From an uncultured Acidobacteriota bacterium (GTDB taxonomy: Bacteria; Acidobacteriota; Terriglobia; Bryobacterales; Bryobacteraceae), in NCBI GenBank assembly GCA_902826685.1, contig CADEFT010000010.1:124001-188000 (forward strand): a DNA stretch of 64,000 nucleotides, written 5' to 3'. The position numbers were made by a program, and so were the translations under genes. Of this stretch, positions 38,748 through 47,425 are shown in pieces. Position 1 is the stretch's first letter. Each line of letters begins with the position of its first letter. The notes beneath the pieces are model-generated. The model saw only the letters and a program-made list of their open reading frames with translations. It ran no database searches and was not told the DNA's origin.

Positions 38748-41159
38748 ATGCGAATTGTCGAGCAAGGCGTGATCTGCGCGGGAGAACGCGGTGGGCCGCG
38801 CGCGGTGGCGACGTTTCCGGGCGTGACCGTTTTGCGCGATGGCTCGCTGCTCGCCTGTTACCGCGTGGGTGCGACGAAGGATTCCGATGGATCGGTGACG
38901 GAACTGCGGCGTTCGCGCGATGGCGGGCGGAATTGGAGCGCCGCGGAGAGTCCTTTTTCGACCGAGTTTGGCGGCGTGCGCGGATCGCTGCAGGTGGTCT
39001 ACACAACGCCTGTCGACGGTGGCCTGATCGCCAGTGCGCTTTGGGTGGATCGCGAAGCCTACCCCGGCCAGCCTTTGTTTCACCCACAGACCGAAGGCTG
39101 TCTTCCGATGAAGATCCTGGTGGCCGATTCGGTTGACGATGGGCGTTCGTGGACGCCGTGGCGCGAAGTGGCGATGACCGCCGATATCGGGCCGCCGAGT
39201 TTGACAAACCCTGTGGCGCGGATGCCGGATGGCAGGCTGATCCTCAGCATCGAAACGAACAAGCCGTACCTGGATGCGTCGCCGTGGCTTCAGCGCGTGG
39301 TGCACTGCGAGTCCGTGGATGGCGGTGTGAATTGGACGGCGCCGCGCACGGTGTGCCAGGACCCGGCGGGCCAGGTCTTTCATTGGGATCAGCGGCTGGC
39401 GGTGAGTCCGGAGGGCCTGGCGGCGTTTTCCTGGACCTACGAGAAACCGGCGAACCGGTATTTGCCGATCCGCCGGCACTTGAGCCGGGATGCGGGCCGG
39501 ACGTGGCGGACCGATACGCTCGATTTCGCCGATCAGCCTTCGCATCCGGCGGTGCTGGCGAACGGACGTACCGTGCTGGCGTGGGTGGACCGGTACGGGA
39601 GCCGCTCGATTCGAGCGCGGAGTGCGGCCTCGATTGACGGCGCATTCGATCCGGCGACTGAGGTCGTGCTTTACGACGCGGACCGGCCGGCGGCTGAGAC
39701 TGCCGGGACCGCGGGCATGCTTGCCGATATGGGTCTGTGGTCGTTCGGGTTGCCCTACGCCGAGGCATTGCCTGACGCGACGGTGCTGGTGGTTTATTAC
39801 GCGGGCTCGGCCGATTGCATGGATGTGCGATGGGCACGGCTGGCGGTGGAAGCCGGCCCCGATCTGTATAAGCGCGCACGGCGGATCATTCCCGGTGGTA
39901 CGCAACTGCTCTCCAAGCGTCCGGAGATGTTTCATCCATCGGAATGGCCCGCGTACTTTTCGAAAGCGCGGGGCGCGGAAGTGTGGGACCTGGATGGGCG
40001 CCGGTATGTGGACATGTCCTACGGCGGCATTGGCGCCTGCGTGTTGGGTTACGCCGATCCGGACGTGGATGAGGCGGTGCGGGCGGCGATCGCCGCCGGT
40101 TCGGCATCGACGCTGAACTGCGCCGAGGAAGTCGAGTTGGCGGAACTGCTGTGCGAACTGCACCCCTGGGCGGATATGGTGCGGTACACGCGCTGCGGTG
40201 GTGAGGCGATGGCGGCGGCGGTGCGCATCGCGCGGGCCAAAACACGGCGGGACAAGATTGTTTTTTGCGGTTACCACGGCTGGCAGGACTGGTATCTGGC
40301 GGCCAACCTTGGCGAGGGCGATCCGTTGGGCGGTCATCTTCTGGCGGGTCTCGACCCGGCGGGTGTGCCGCGCGGGCTGGCGAGGACCGCGCTTCCGTTC
40401 GCCTACAACGATCTGGCCGGTTTCGAGAAAGCGCTGGCGGCGGCGGCAGGCGATCTGGCGGCGGTGGTGATGGAGCCGATGCGGTCGAGCGACCCGGCGC
40501 CCGGGTTTCTCGAGCGGGTGCGCGAGGAGACGAAGCGGCGCGGGGCACTGTTGGTCTTCGACGAAATCACGGCGGGATTCCGGTTGAACACCGGTGGCGT
40601 GCATTTGAAGCTGGGGGTAACGCCAGATATCGCCGTGTTTGCCAAGGCGCTGGGCAACGGCTATCCCATGGCGGCGATCGTGGGTACCGGCGATGCGATG
40701 GCGGCGGCGCAGGCGACGTTCATCAGTTCGACGCACTGGACGGAACGGATCGGCCCGGCGGCGGCGCTGGCGGCGGTTAGGAAGCATCGGCGAGTGGATG
40801 CGGCGGCTCATCTGATGGCGATCGGCGGAGCGGTGCAGGCGGCGTGGCGGCGCGCGGCCGGGGCGGCGGGCCTCGATATCGCGGTGAGTGGAATCGCGCC
40901 GCTCAGCCGGTTCACGTTCAACGATCCCGATGCGGCGGCGGTGAAGACGCTGTTCGTGCAAGGCATGCTCGAGCGCGGCTTTCTCGCTTCGAACGCGTTC
41001 TACGCCATGTACGCGCATACGGCGGCGCAGGTGGAAGCCTATGAGACGGCGGTGCGTGAGGTGTTCCTGACGCTATGCGAAGCGATCGCTTCGGGTAAAG
41101 TACGCGAGCGGCTGCGGGGCCCGGTGGCGCATTCGGGATTTCAACGCCTCGCCGATTAG
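38748..41159 (+). CDS. Fusion of a BNR/sialidase-type beta-propeller with a class III PLP-dependent aminotransferase (GSA-aminomutase-like)
   Basis: An 803-residue single reading frame with two complete domains. Residues about 1-365 form a sialidase-fold propeller with four Asp boxes (SxDxGxxW) at about 56, 128, 189 and 246. Residues about 370-803 are a fold-type I aminotransferase with DLYKRARRIIPGGTQLLSKR at its start, VFDEITAGFR (Asp605) and catalytic Lys633 in FAKALGNGYPMAAI; it most resembles HemL-like enzymes found in sugar-modification clusters. No signal peptide, so it is cytoplasmic. GTG codons at the junction could allow a separate second product. The substrate is unknown; a role in amino-sugar or nonulosonate metabolism is only a guess. 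Confidence 0.85.
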   Translation: MRIVEQGVICAGERGGPRAVATFPGVTVLRDGSLLACYRVGATKDSDGSVTELRRSRDGGRNWSAAESPFSTEFGGVRGSLQVVYTTPVDGGLIASALWVDREAYPGQPLFHPQTEGCLPMKILVADSVDDGRSWTPWREVAMTADIGPPSLTNPVARMPDGRLILSIETNKPYLDASPWLQRVVHCESVDGGVNWTAPRTVCQDPAGQVFHWDQRLAVSPEGLAAFSWTYEKPANRYLPIRRHLSRDAGRTWRTDTLDFADQPSHPAVLANGRTVLAWVDRYGSRSIRARSAASIDGAFDPATEVVLYDADRPAAETAGTAGMLADMGLWSFGLPYAEALPDATVLVVYYAGSADCMDVRWARLAVEAGPDLYKRARRIIPGGTQLLSKRPEMFHPSEWPAYFSKARGAEVWDLDGRRYVDMSYGGIGACVLGYADPDVDEAVRAAIAAGSASTLNCAEEVELAELLCELHPWADMVRYTRCGGEAMAAAVRIARAKTRRDKIVFCGYHGWQDWYLAANLGEGDPLGGHLLAGLDPAGVPRGLARTALPFAYNDLAGFEKALAAAAGDLAAVVMEPMRSSDPAPGFLERVREETKRRGALLVFDEITAGFRLNTGGVHLKLGVTPDIAVFAKALGNGYPMAAIVGTGDAMAAAQATFISSTHWTERIGPAAALAAVRKHRRVDAAAHLMAIGGAVQAAWRRAAGAAGLDIAVSGIAPLSRFTFNDPDAAAVKTLFVQGMLERGFLASNAFYAMYAHTAAQVEAYETAVREVFLTLCEAIASGKVRERLRGPVAHSGFQRLAD

Positions 41160-41180
41160 TTGTGATAGCGTAGCGTCGAA

Positions 41181-42530
41181 ATGCATTGGTCTCTTCTGGT
41201 ATACGCCCTCGCTGCGGCTGAGTTGCCGCATGTTGAGAGAGTCGCCCCCGGTGTCACGGCCGTTGGATTCGCCGACAAGTTCAAATCCTCGAATGCCGGG
41301 TGGGTGGAGTTTCCGGATCGTACGGTGCTGGTCGACGCCGGTCCCGCGCCCTATACGGCGGAACTGCTCCAGAAATCGAAAGCGCATTCGATGGTGACCA
41401 CCGGAGCGGGTGCGGCGGAGGCGCTTCCAGCTCTTGCCGGCGACACCGATCGCATCGTGCGGATCGAATACTCGCGCGGGCGCCGCGCCATCTGGATCCC
41501 TTCGCAACGTGTGCTGTTCGCCGGCGATCTGATTACCAACGGGCCGCGCGCCGATGTGGCGGCGCACGACACGGCCGAGTGGCTGGCGGCGCTCGACCGG
41601 CTCAAGAAGCTGGATGCGGCGGTGGTGGTTCCGGGCCGTGGATCGTGGGGCTCGGGCTCTCAACTGATCGACCGGCAGATCCGCTTCGTGCAGGAGCTGC
41701 GGCGGCAGGTCGCCTATGCGATCACGCTCGGCAGTTCCGTCGATTCGACGGTGAAGGATTTTCTGCTGCCCGCGTCCTATTACACCTGGATGCCCTACGA
41801 TACGCCGAGGCCCGAGGATATCCGGCACGTATACGCGGAACTGACGGCGGCGCCGGTGCGGAAGCTTTCAACGGCGCGGGACAACGCGCTGGTGCTGATC
41901 GGCGATCGCTTCCATGAGCCGGAGCATTTGGAAGAAGGACTGCGGCCGGCGCTGGAAGCGGCCAATATCGAAGCGCACTTCACGGTGGACACCGCGCAAC
42001 TGACGGCGGCCAATCTGGCGAAAGTGAAACTGCTGGTGATCCTGCGCGATGGCATGTTGTGGCCCGATGGTTTCGACAAGCCTTACAAGATCTGGATGAC
42101 GCCCGAACAGGAAAAGGCGGTCGTCGATTTCGTAGAGAGCGGAGGTGGGTTTTTGAACCTGCACAACTCGATGGGCCTCTATCCCGAGAACGGACCGTAT
42201 TTGAAACTGGTGGGCGGCCGTTACATCGGGCATGGGCCGCTTGAACGATTCCGCGTGGAAGTGGTGGATCGCGATCATCCGGTGACGCAGGGGCTATCGG
42301 ATTGGTTCGCGGCCGACGAGCAGCACACGCCCCCCATCGATGAGAAGCGCGCGAAGATGCTGTTGCGCAACCGTTCCGATGAAGGCAAGACGGCGGCGGC
42401 GGGCTGGGCGTATGAGCCGGGCAAGGGGAGGCTTTGCCACCTGGCGAGCGGCCACACGCGGGAGGCGCTGGGGCATCCGATGTATCAGCGCGCGCTGGTG
42501 AATGCGCTGCGGTGGTGCCTGCGGAAATAG
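41181..42530 (+). CDS. Secreted fusion of a degenerate metallo-beta-lactamase-like domain and a ThuA domain
   Basis: A 449-residue protein with a short signal-like N-terminus (WSLLVYALAAAELP). Residues about 15-180 look like an MBL-fold domain (GWVEFPDRTVLVDAGPAPYTAELL, RVLFAGDLITNGPRADV, AAVVVPGRGSWGS) but the HxHxDH zinc motif is missing, so it is unlikely to be a normal hydrolase. Residues about 235-449 are a ThuA-like domain (glutamine amidotransferase-like fold; FVESGGGFLNLHNSM, HPVTQGLSDWFAADEQ, KGRLCHLASGHTREAL). ThuA proteins occur in sugar-degradation contexts. It follows the fusion gene by 21 bp. Confidence 0.82.
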   Translation: MHWSLLVYALAAAELPHVERVAPGVTAVGFADKFKSSNAGWVEFPDRTVLVDAGPAPYTAELLQKSKAHSMVTTGAGAAEALPALAGDTDRIVRIEYSRGRRAIWIPSQRVLFAGDLITNGPRADVAAHDTAEWLAALDRLKKLDAAVVVPGRGSWGSGSQLIDRQIRFVQELRRQVAYAITLGSSVDSTVKDFLLPASYYTWMPYDTPRPEDIRHVYAELTAAPVRKLSTARDNALVLIGDRFHEPEHLEEGLRPALEAANIEAHFTVDTAQLTAANLAKVKLLVILRDGMLWPDGFDKPYKIWMTPEQEKAVVDFVESGGGFLNLHNSMGLYPENGPYLKLVGGRYIGHGPLERFRVEVVDRDHPVTQGLSDWFAADEQHTPPIDEKRAKMLLRNRSDEGKTAAAGWAYEPGKGRLCHLASGHTREALGHPMYQRALVNALRWCLRK

Positions 42531-42535
42531 GCCGG

Positions 42536-44539
42536 CTACAGTGACACGAAGCTTTCGGCTTCCCAGGGCTCGCGGGCCGAAAGGCGAAGGCGCCGCGGCG
42601 CGGAGATGAGCGCGGCTACTTCGGGAAGATCGAACCGGAGCAGGACGCCGGGGAGGAAGTTGGCAAGCGGCTCCGAGTATTCCTCGCTCTCGAGAAGCTT
42701 GCGGTAGGAAAGGGCGTCCTGATGGAGCCAGGCCGCATCGACGGCGGGTTCAAGCGCGGCGGCGAACAGTGCCGGAATACACATGCGTCCCGTGGCGGCG
42801 AGAATCAACCGCCGTTTCGGGGCGGCTTTCCGCATAGAGCCGATGAGCGCGAGCAGGTCCGATACACGCTGTCCCACCAGCGGCTTGCCCAACGCCAACC
42901 CTGCCCACGCGTAGTTCTCTTCACTGACGTGAGAGGAGGCATGGCCCTGGGCTCCGCGTGGATATTCGGGCCGCAGATCGCCGATGCCGCGCACGTCGGC
43001 GGCGCACACGAAATGGCCGCGCGCGGCGAGGTTCTGATAGAGCGATCCTTCGTCCCAGCGGGCGGCGCGGCCACCGGCGTCGGCGAACAACAGCGCGGCT
43101 TTGGAAGCATCCTCGGTCGCGGGATGGAAGAGCCACGCGGGTAGATGCACCCCCGGTACCGATGCAGTCTCCGCGGCTTCGATGCGAATGCCCGCCGGGG
43201 CCGGCACCTTCGACACGATCGTGAAGGCGGAGACCGGGACGCGATCCACTCGCAGCATTTGTTCGATCTCGATGGCGGTGGCGCGCGTGGTGGCGGTCTG
43301 CAACCGGTCGCGCGCCAGGGCCAGCGGGGTCTTGCCTCCCAGATCGCGGACCACGTTTCCTGTCTTTGACGCGTAGAGCTTCTCATCGGCTTCGGGCGCG
43401 GTGGCGGGCTCGGCGGCGATGTTCCGGTCCGAACCTTTGAGCCACTTTTCAAACCAGTTGTAGACGCGCATCCGCGAGGCGTAGGAAAGTGCGTGCGGCA
43501 GGGGCAATTCTTCCCAGGCCACCTTCTCGGAGGCGTTCAACAGGCCGTAGACGCGCGCCAGGTGGGCGAACTCCTCACGGCCGTTCACCAGGTAGTTGGG
43601 CGAATAGGTGCCGAAGAAATCCCGCGCGCTGACGAGGGAGAGCATCGGCTTCGGAGCGAAAGGGTAGAGCAGATCCCAGCGATCGATGCCGAGAGTGCCG
43701 CCGTCGATCAGGTTCTGCTCGGCGTCGTCGGTGGAGCCTGGCGGATTGAATCCCGGGCAGGCGATGTTTTCGGTATTGGCGGAACAGATGACGGCGGTAG
43801 TGAGCCGGTCATCGACGGCGGCGAGCAGCATCGTTAGTGTGGCTCCGCCGGACTGGCCGGTGGAGGCGATCCGCTTGGGATCGCACAAAGGATGGGCCAC
43901 CAGAAGGTCGAGGCTGCGGACGGCATCCCAGAGTTGGATTTGCGTCGAGGTGGAGCCGACCAGCAGCAATTGGCGGCCGGGCAGCGTGTGCTCATCGTCG
44001 GAAGACGCGAGCCTCGTCATATTGCCGTTGGCTTGCGGGTAATAGACGCGTTCGCCCTGGCCCATGGGATCGAAGGCCAGCACCAGGTAGCCCAGGCGGG
44101 CAAGGCCCTGGCAGCACTTCTGATACGACGTGTATGCCTTTCCGTTCCGGCTGTGGCCCATTTGAAAAAGCACGCCTGGGAAGGGGCCGGTGCCGGCGGG
44201 GATATAGAGGTTGGCGGCGATGTGAAAGCCGGGCCGGGACTCGTAGATCAGATTCTCGACGCGATAGCCTTCGCGCTGAAAAGTTCCGGTGGTGCGCGTT
44301 CGAAGCGGGGTTCGTTCGAGCGGGCCGCCGATGATTTTCCAGAGCGTCTGGCGAATGTAGGATTGGCGGGCGGCTATGGCATCGGCCGACGTGAGTTTGG
44401 CGAGGGCGGTGAGGCGGCGCTGGTGCGCTTCGGCGGCGAGGCGTGAGACGTAATCGGGCAGAATGCGGGAGTAATCGCGATAGTGAACTTCGGCGGCGTG
44501 GGCGAGAAGAGGGGTGGTGAGGAAGGTTCGGCGAAGCAT
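42536..44539 (-). CDS. Secreted alpha/beta hydrolase, acetyl xylan esterase-like
   Basis: A 667-residue protein with a signal-peptide-like start (MLRRTFLTTPLLAHAAEV). The alpha/beta-hydrolase core has PAGTGPFPGVLFQMGH, the nucleophile motif GQSGGATL, and a His near LPHALSYASRMR. A second region after about residue 450 (ASVPGVHLPAWLFHP, FVCAADVRGIGDLRPEY) resembles another alpha/beta-hydrolase copy without a clear nucleophile. The fold resembles acetyl xylan esterases and dienelactone hydrolases common in polysaccharide-degrading soil bacteria. TAACTT lies 9 nt upstream of the ATG. Confidence 0.84.
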   Translation of the reverse strand: MLRRTFLTTPLLAHAAEVHYRDYSRILPDYVSRLAAEAHQRRLTALAKLTSADAIAARQSYIRQTLWKIIGGPLERTPLRTRTTGTFQREGYRVENLIYESRPGFHIAANLYIPAGTGPFPGVLFQMGHSRNGKAYTSYQKCCQGLARLGYLVLAFDPMGQGERVYYPQANGNMTRLASSDDEHTLPGRQLLLVGSTSTQIQLWDAVRSLDLLVAHPLCDPKRIASTGQSGGATLTMLLAAVDDRLTTAVICSANTENIACPGFNPPGSTDDAEQNLIDGGTLGIDRWDLLYPFAPKPMLSLVSARDFFGTYSPNYLVNGREEFAHLARVYGLLNASEKVAWEELPLPHALSYASRMRVYNWFEKWLKGSDRNIAAEPATAPEADEKLYASKTGNVVRDLGGKTPLALARDRLQTATTRATAIEIEQMLRVDRVPVSAFTIVSKVPAPAGIRIEAAETASVPGVHLPAWLFHPATEDASKAALLFADAGGRAARWDEGSLYQNLAARGHFVCAADVRGIGDLRPEYPRGAQGHASSHVSEENYAWAGLALGKPLVGQRVSDLLALIGSMRKAAPKRRLILAATGRMCIPALFAAALEPAVDAAWLHQDALSYRKLLESEEYSEPLANFLPGVLLRFDLPEVAALISAPRRLRLSAREPWEAESFVSL

Positions 44540-44568
44540 CCTCGTTCTAAGTTACACGCAAGCGGGCT

Positions 44569-44919
44569 TCAGGATTGCGGCGTACGCGCGGGGCGCGGTT
44601 CCGAGGCCGACTCGACGCGTTTCATGAGGTTCAACAGGGCCGCGCTTCCGGTAAGAGAATGGGCGAGCCGGATGCCGCACAGGGCCGAGGGGCCATCGTC
44701 GCGGCTGTAGCAAATATCGCCCAACATGAGGTTGTCGCCATGGTCGATGCGCACCGGCGTGCTGAGCGCGAGCGCCTTGGCGGCCTTCACCTGTAAGCCT
44801 CTTCCAGAGACGTTCACGATGGTCACTTCCACCGCTTCGCCCGTCCTGAGGTCGATGAGGCGTGCCGTTTGGTTGCACGAATAACGCGGTTCCCGGCGGC
44901 GTTCCACACTGGATCTCAT
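44569..44919 (-). CDS. PilZ domain protein (putative c-di-GMP receptor)
   Basis: About 116 residues from ATG 44919; a TTG at 44940 would add 7 residues and is possible. The N-terminal RRREPR matches the RxxxR motif of PilZ domains, and the second motif, normally DxSxxG, reads NVSGRG, with Asn for Asp. It therefore probably binds cyclic di-GMP, perhaps weakly. The target is unknown. It stands alone, between the esterase gene and the divergent EamA gene. Confidence 0.83.
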   Translation of the reverse strand: MRSSVERRREPRYSCNQTARLIDLRTGEAVEVTIVNVSGRGLQVKAAKALALSTPVRIDHGDNLMLGDICYSRDDGPSALCGIRLAHSLTGSAALLNLMKRVESASEPRPARTPQS

Positions 44920-44956
44920 CGGACAAGCCGGACGGCGCAATACCGCTTTCCCGGGG

Positions 44957-44962
44957 TATGCT
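44957..44962 (+). promoter_or_regulatory. Candidate -10 box (TATGCT) for the EamA transporter
   Basis: TATGCT ends 6 nt before the TTG start of the EamA gene. No -35 is evident. Confidence 0.35.
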
Positions 44963-44968
44963 GAAAAA

Positions 44969-45856
44969 TTGACCCGTCATCCGTTGTTTGCCGCCTACCT
45001 CGCGTTTGCTTCGGTTTGCTTTTTCTGGGGTACCACCTATCTGGCGATTCGCATGGCGCTCGAATCGATTCCTCCGTTTCTTCTGGTGGCGGTGCGATTT
45101 TTGATCTCCGGAGCGATCATGCTGGCCGCCGTCCGTTATTACCGGTTGGAGTTGCCGCGCGGGCGCGACCTGTGGAGCACTGCCTTTTTCGGGTTTCTGA
45201 TTCTGGGCGTGGGCAATTCCTGCCTCACGCTGTCCGAGCAACTGATCCCCAGCAGCCTGGCGGCGTTGTTCATCGCCGTTTCGCCCATCTGGATGGTGGG
45301 CATCGAGGCCGCAGTGCCGGGCGGCGATCCGCTAACGGTGGGCGGCGCGGCTGGAATCGCCGTGTCGCTCGCGGGCGCGGCTTTACTGGTGGGTCCCGAT
45401 GTTTTCTCGGCCGGTCTTTCGGGCAATGTAGTCAAAGGCTTTCTGCTGTTGCAACTGGGTTCGGCAAGCTGGTCGCTGGGTTCGATTCTTCAGAAACGCA
45501 TCAGCAGCAAGCCGCATCCGGTGGCTTCGGCGGCGGTGCATCAGTTTACGGCGGGACTGGCGTTTCTGCCCGCCTTGTTTCTGGAAACCGGCCATGCGCC
45601 GGCGTGGACGGGGCGCAGCGTGGCCGCGCTTGCCTGGCTGGTGGTCTTCGGATCGATCGTGGGGTATACGTCGTTTGTGATCGCGTTGCAGCGGCTGCCG
45701 GTGTCCATCGTTTCGCTTTACACCTATATCAATCCGATCGTGGCGGCGGCGCTCGGGTGGCTGTTTTACCGCGAGCCATTTGGCAGGGGGGAGATCGCGG
45801 CGATGGCCGTGATTTTTCTCGGAGTGTTCATCGTCAAGCGCTGGGGCCACAAATGA
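44969..45856 (+). CDS. EamA/DMT-family transporter
   Basis: A 295-residue membrane protein with ten hydrophobic segments in two EamA repeats. Typical motifs are FASVCFFWGTTYLAIRMALESIPPFLL at the beginning and LPVSIVSLYTYINPIVAAALGWLFYREP at the end. The drug/metabolite transporter family exports amino acids, nucleosides or other small molecules; the substrate cannot be read. The start is TTG 44969. It is followed after 19 bp by a DUF1080 gene. Confidence 0.9.
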   Translation: MTRHPLFAAYLAFASVCFFWGTTYLAIRMALESIPPFLLVAVRFLISGAIMLAAVRYYRLELPRGRDLWSTAFFGFLILGVGNSCLTLSEQLIPSSLAALFIAVSPIWMVGIEAAVPGGDPLTVGGAAGIAVSLAGAALLVGPDVFSAGLSGNVVKGFLLLQLGSASWSLGSILQKRISSKPHPVASAAVHQFTAGLAFLPALFLETGHAPAWTGRSVAALAWLVVFGSIVGYTSFVIALQRLPVSIVSLYTYINPIVAAALGWLFYREPFGRGEIAAMAVIFLGVFIVKRWGHK

Positions 45857-45861
45857 CCGTG

Positions 45862-45867
45862 TATCAT
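45862..45867 (+). promoter_or_regulatory. Candidate -10 box (TATCAT) for the DUF1080 gene
   Basis: TATCAT ends 8 nt before ATG 45876. There is no ribosome-binding site between them, so a leaderless transcript is likely. Confidence 0.45.
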
Positions 45868-45875
45868 GAACGTTT

Positions 45876-46511
45876 ATGAAACGCATCGCGCTGATGGTTA
45901 TGATGGCCGCCGCGGGGCTAAACGCCCAGCAAAGGAATCGCCCCCTGTTGCCCGGTGAGGATTGGGTCAAACTCTTCAACGGCAAGGACCTCTCCGGTTG
46001 GGTGGAGGTCGGCAAGGAAAAGTGGGAAGTCAAAGAGGGCGCCATTAACGGGATGGCGATCACCAAGGCGTACGGTTATCTGCAGACCGAGAAGAGCTAC
46101 AAGGATTTTCAGCTCTATTTGAAGTTCAAGTGCGAAGGCGACGGCAACAGCGGTGTCTTCTTCCATGTGGGATTCAGCCCTGGCACTCCCAACGTTTCGC
46201 AGGGACTGCAGTTTGAGATCGATTGCACGATCGGCCAGCACACCGGCGGCATCTATGGCGACGGGCGGCAGTGGATCGTGTGGCCGTCGCCGGAGAACGA
46301 ACTGGTGGTGCGGCACGGCGAGTGGAACGAATATCTGCTGAAGGTGGAAGGCAATCGCTATATATCGAGGCTGAACGGCGTGCCGATGATCGACTTCACC
46401 GATCCGCAGCCGAAGTCGTTCGACGGACCGATCGCGCTGCAGTTGCATTCGGGCGGCCGCGGCAACATGTGGTTCAAAGATATCTGGATTCGCGACCTCA
46501 CCAAGCGTTGA
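45876..46511 (+). CDS. Secreted DUF1080 protein
   Basis: A 211-residue protein with a signal peptide (MKRIALMVMMAAAGLNAQQ) and a DUF1080 domain: WVKLFNGKDLSGWVEVGKEKWEV, FQLYLKFKCEGDGNSGVFFHVG, GLQFEIDCTIGQHTGGIYG, ending GNMWFKDIWIRDL. It is only distantly similar to the first DUF1080 protein here (23852-24484). It probably acts on sugars in the periplasm. Its stop overlaps the start of the deacetylase gene by 4 bp (TTGA). Confidence 0.91.
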   Translation: MKRIALMVMMAAAGLNAQQRNRPLLPGEDWVKLFNGKDLSGWVEVGKEKWEVKEGAINGMAITKAYGYLQTEKSYKDFQLYLKFKCEGDGNSGVFFHVGFSPGTPNVSQGLQFEIDCTIGQHTGGIYGDGRQWIVWPSPENELVVRHGEWNEYLLKVEGNRYISRLNGVPMIDFTDPQPKSFDGPIALQLHSGGRGNMWFKDIWIRDLTKR

Positions 46512-47425
46512 CACGGCAGCCACGGCTGTTTTACTGCGACCACTACGCCATCCCCCTGCCGGAAGGGCACAAGTTTCCCATGCGCAAATACGCCATGGTG
46601 CGCGACCTTCTGGCCCGGGATGGCGTTTTCGTTTTTGAACAGGCTGAATTCGCGCGGCCTGAGACGATTGAACTGGCGCACGACCCGGAGTATGTGCGCC
46701 GGTTCCTGGCCGGGTCGCTGGAGCCGGCCGTGATTCGCCGCATTGGATTTCCATGGTCCGAAGGGTTGGTGCGGCGCACACTGGCGAGCGTGGGCGGTTC
46801 CCTGGCCGCGGCGGAGGAGGCGATGAACACCGGCTGGGGCGGGAATCTCGCCGGTGGCACCCATCATGCCTTTCACGGAGAGGGCGCGGGCTTTTGCGTG
46901 TTCAACGATATCGCCGTGGTGATTCAGAAACTACGGGCGGAGGGCCGGATCCGGCGCGCGTCGGTGATCGACCTCGATGTACACCAGGGCGACGGCACGG
47001 CGCAGATCTTTGAGAATGACGATGCGGTGTTCACGCTCTCGCTGCATGGCCGGAACAACTTTCCGTTCCGCAAGCAGCGCAGCCGGCTGGATGTGGAACT
47101 GGAGGATCGAACGTCCGACGGCGAGTACTTGCCGCTGCTGGAGCGGCATCTGCCGCAAGCCTTTGAGTTTGGGCCGGACCTGGTGATCTATCAATCCGGC
47201 GTGGATGCGCTCGAGACGGACACGTTGGGGCGGTTGTCGCTGACGCAGGCGGGCCTTCAGGCGCGGGACCGGATGGTGATGACGGCGGCGCAGGCCCATG
47301 GCGCGCCGTTTCTGGTGACTTTGGGCGGGGGCTATTCGGTACCGCTCGAACGTACGGCCGAGGCGCACGCTAGCACGTTTCGCACGGCCGCCTCGATTTT
47401 CACAACTGTTCCCCGTACTTGTTGA
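46508..47425 (+). CDS. Histone deacetylase-superfamily protein (HDAC11/acetoin utilisation type)
   Basis: About 305 residues from TTG 46508. The zinc-dependent deacetylase motifs are GGTHHAFHGEGAGFCVFNDIAVV and VIDLDVHQGDGTAQIF, with VIYQSGVDALETDTLGRLSLT later; the His pair and metal-binding Asp/His are present. Bacterial members deacetylate small amines, polyamines or protein lysines. The N-terminus (PRLFYCDHYAIPLPEGHKFP) is typical of the HDAC11-like group. Its end overlaps the convergent coiled-coil gene by 26 bp. Whether the link to DUF1080 is functional is unclear. Confidence 0.9.
   Translation: MTRQPRLFYCDHYAIPLPEGHKFPMRKYAMVRDLLARDGVFVFEQAEFARPETIELAHDPEYVRRFLAGSLEPAVIRRIGFPWSEGLVRRTLASVGGSLAAAEEAMNTGWGGNLAGGTHHAFHGEGAGFCVFNDIAVVIQKLRAEGRIRRASVIDLDVHQGDGTAQIFENDDAVFTLSLHGRNNFPFRKQRSRLDVELEDRTSDGEYLPLLERHLPQAFEFGPDLVIYQSGVDALETDTLGRLSLTQAGLQARDRMVMTAAQAHGAPFLVTLGGGYSVPLERTAEAHASTFRTAASIFTTVPRTC

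Noticed and set aside
38538..41018. Long minus-strand open frame (826 codons) antisense to the BNR-aminotransferase fusion
   Set aside because: Low-complexity Arg/His/Pro composition and no motifs, whereas the plus strand encodes two recognisable domains.
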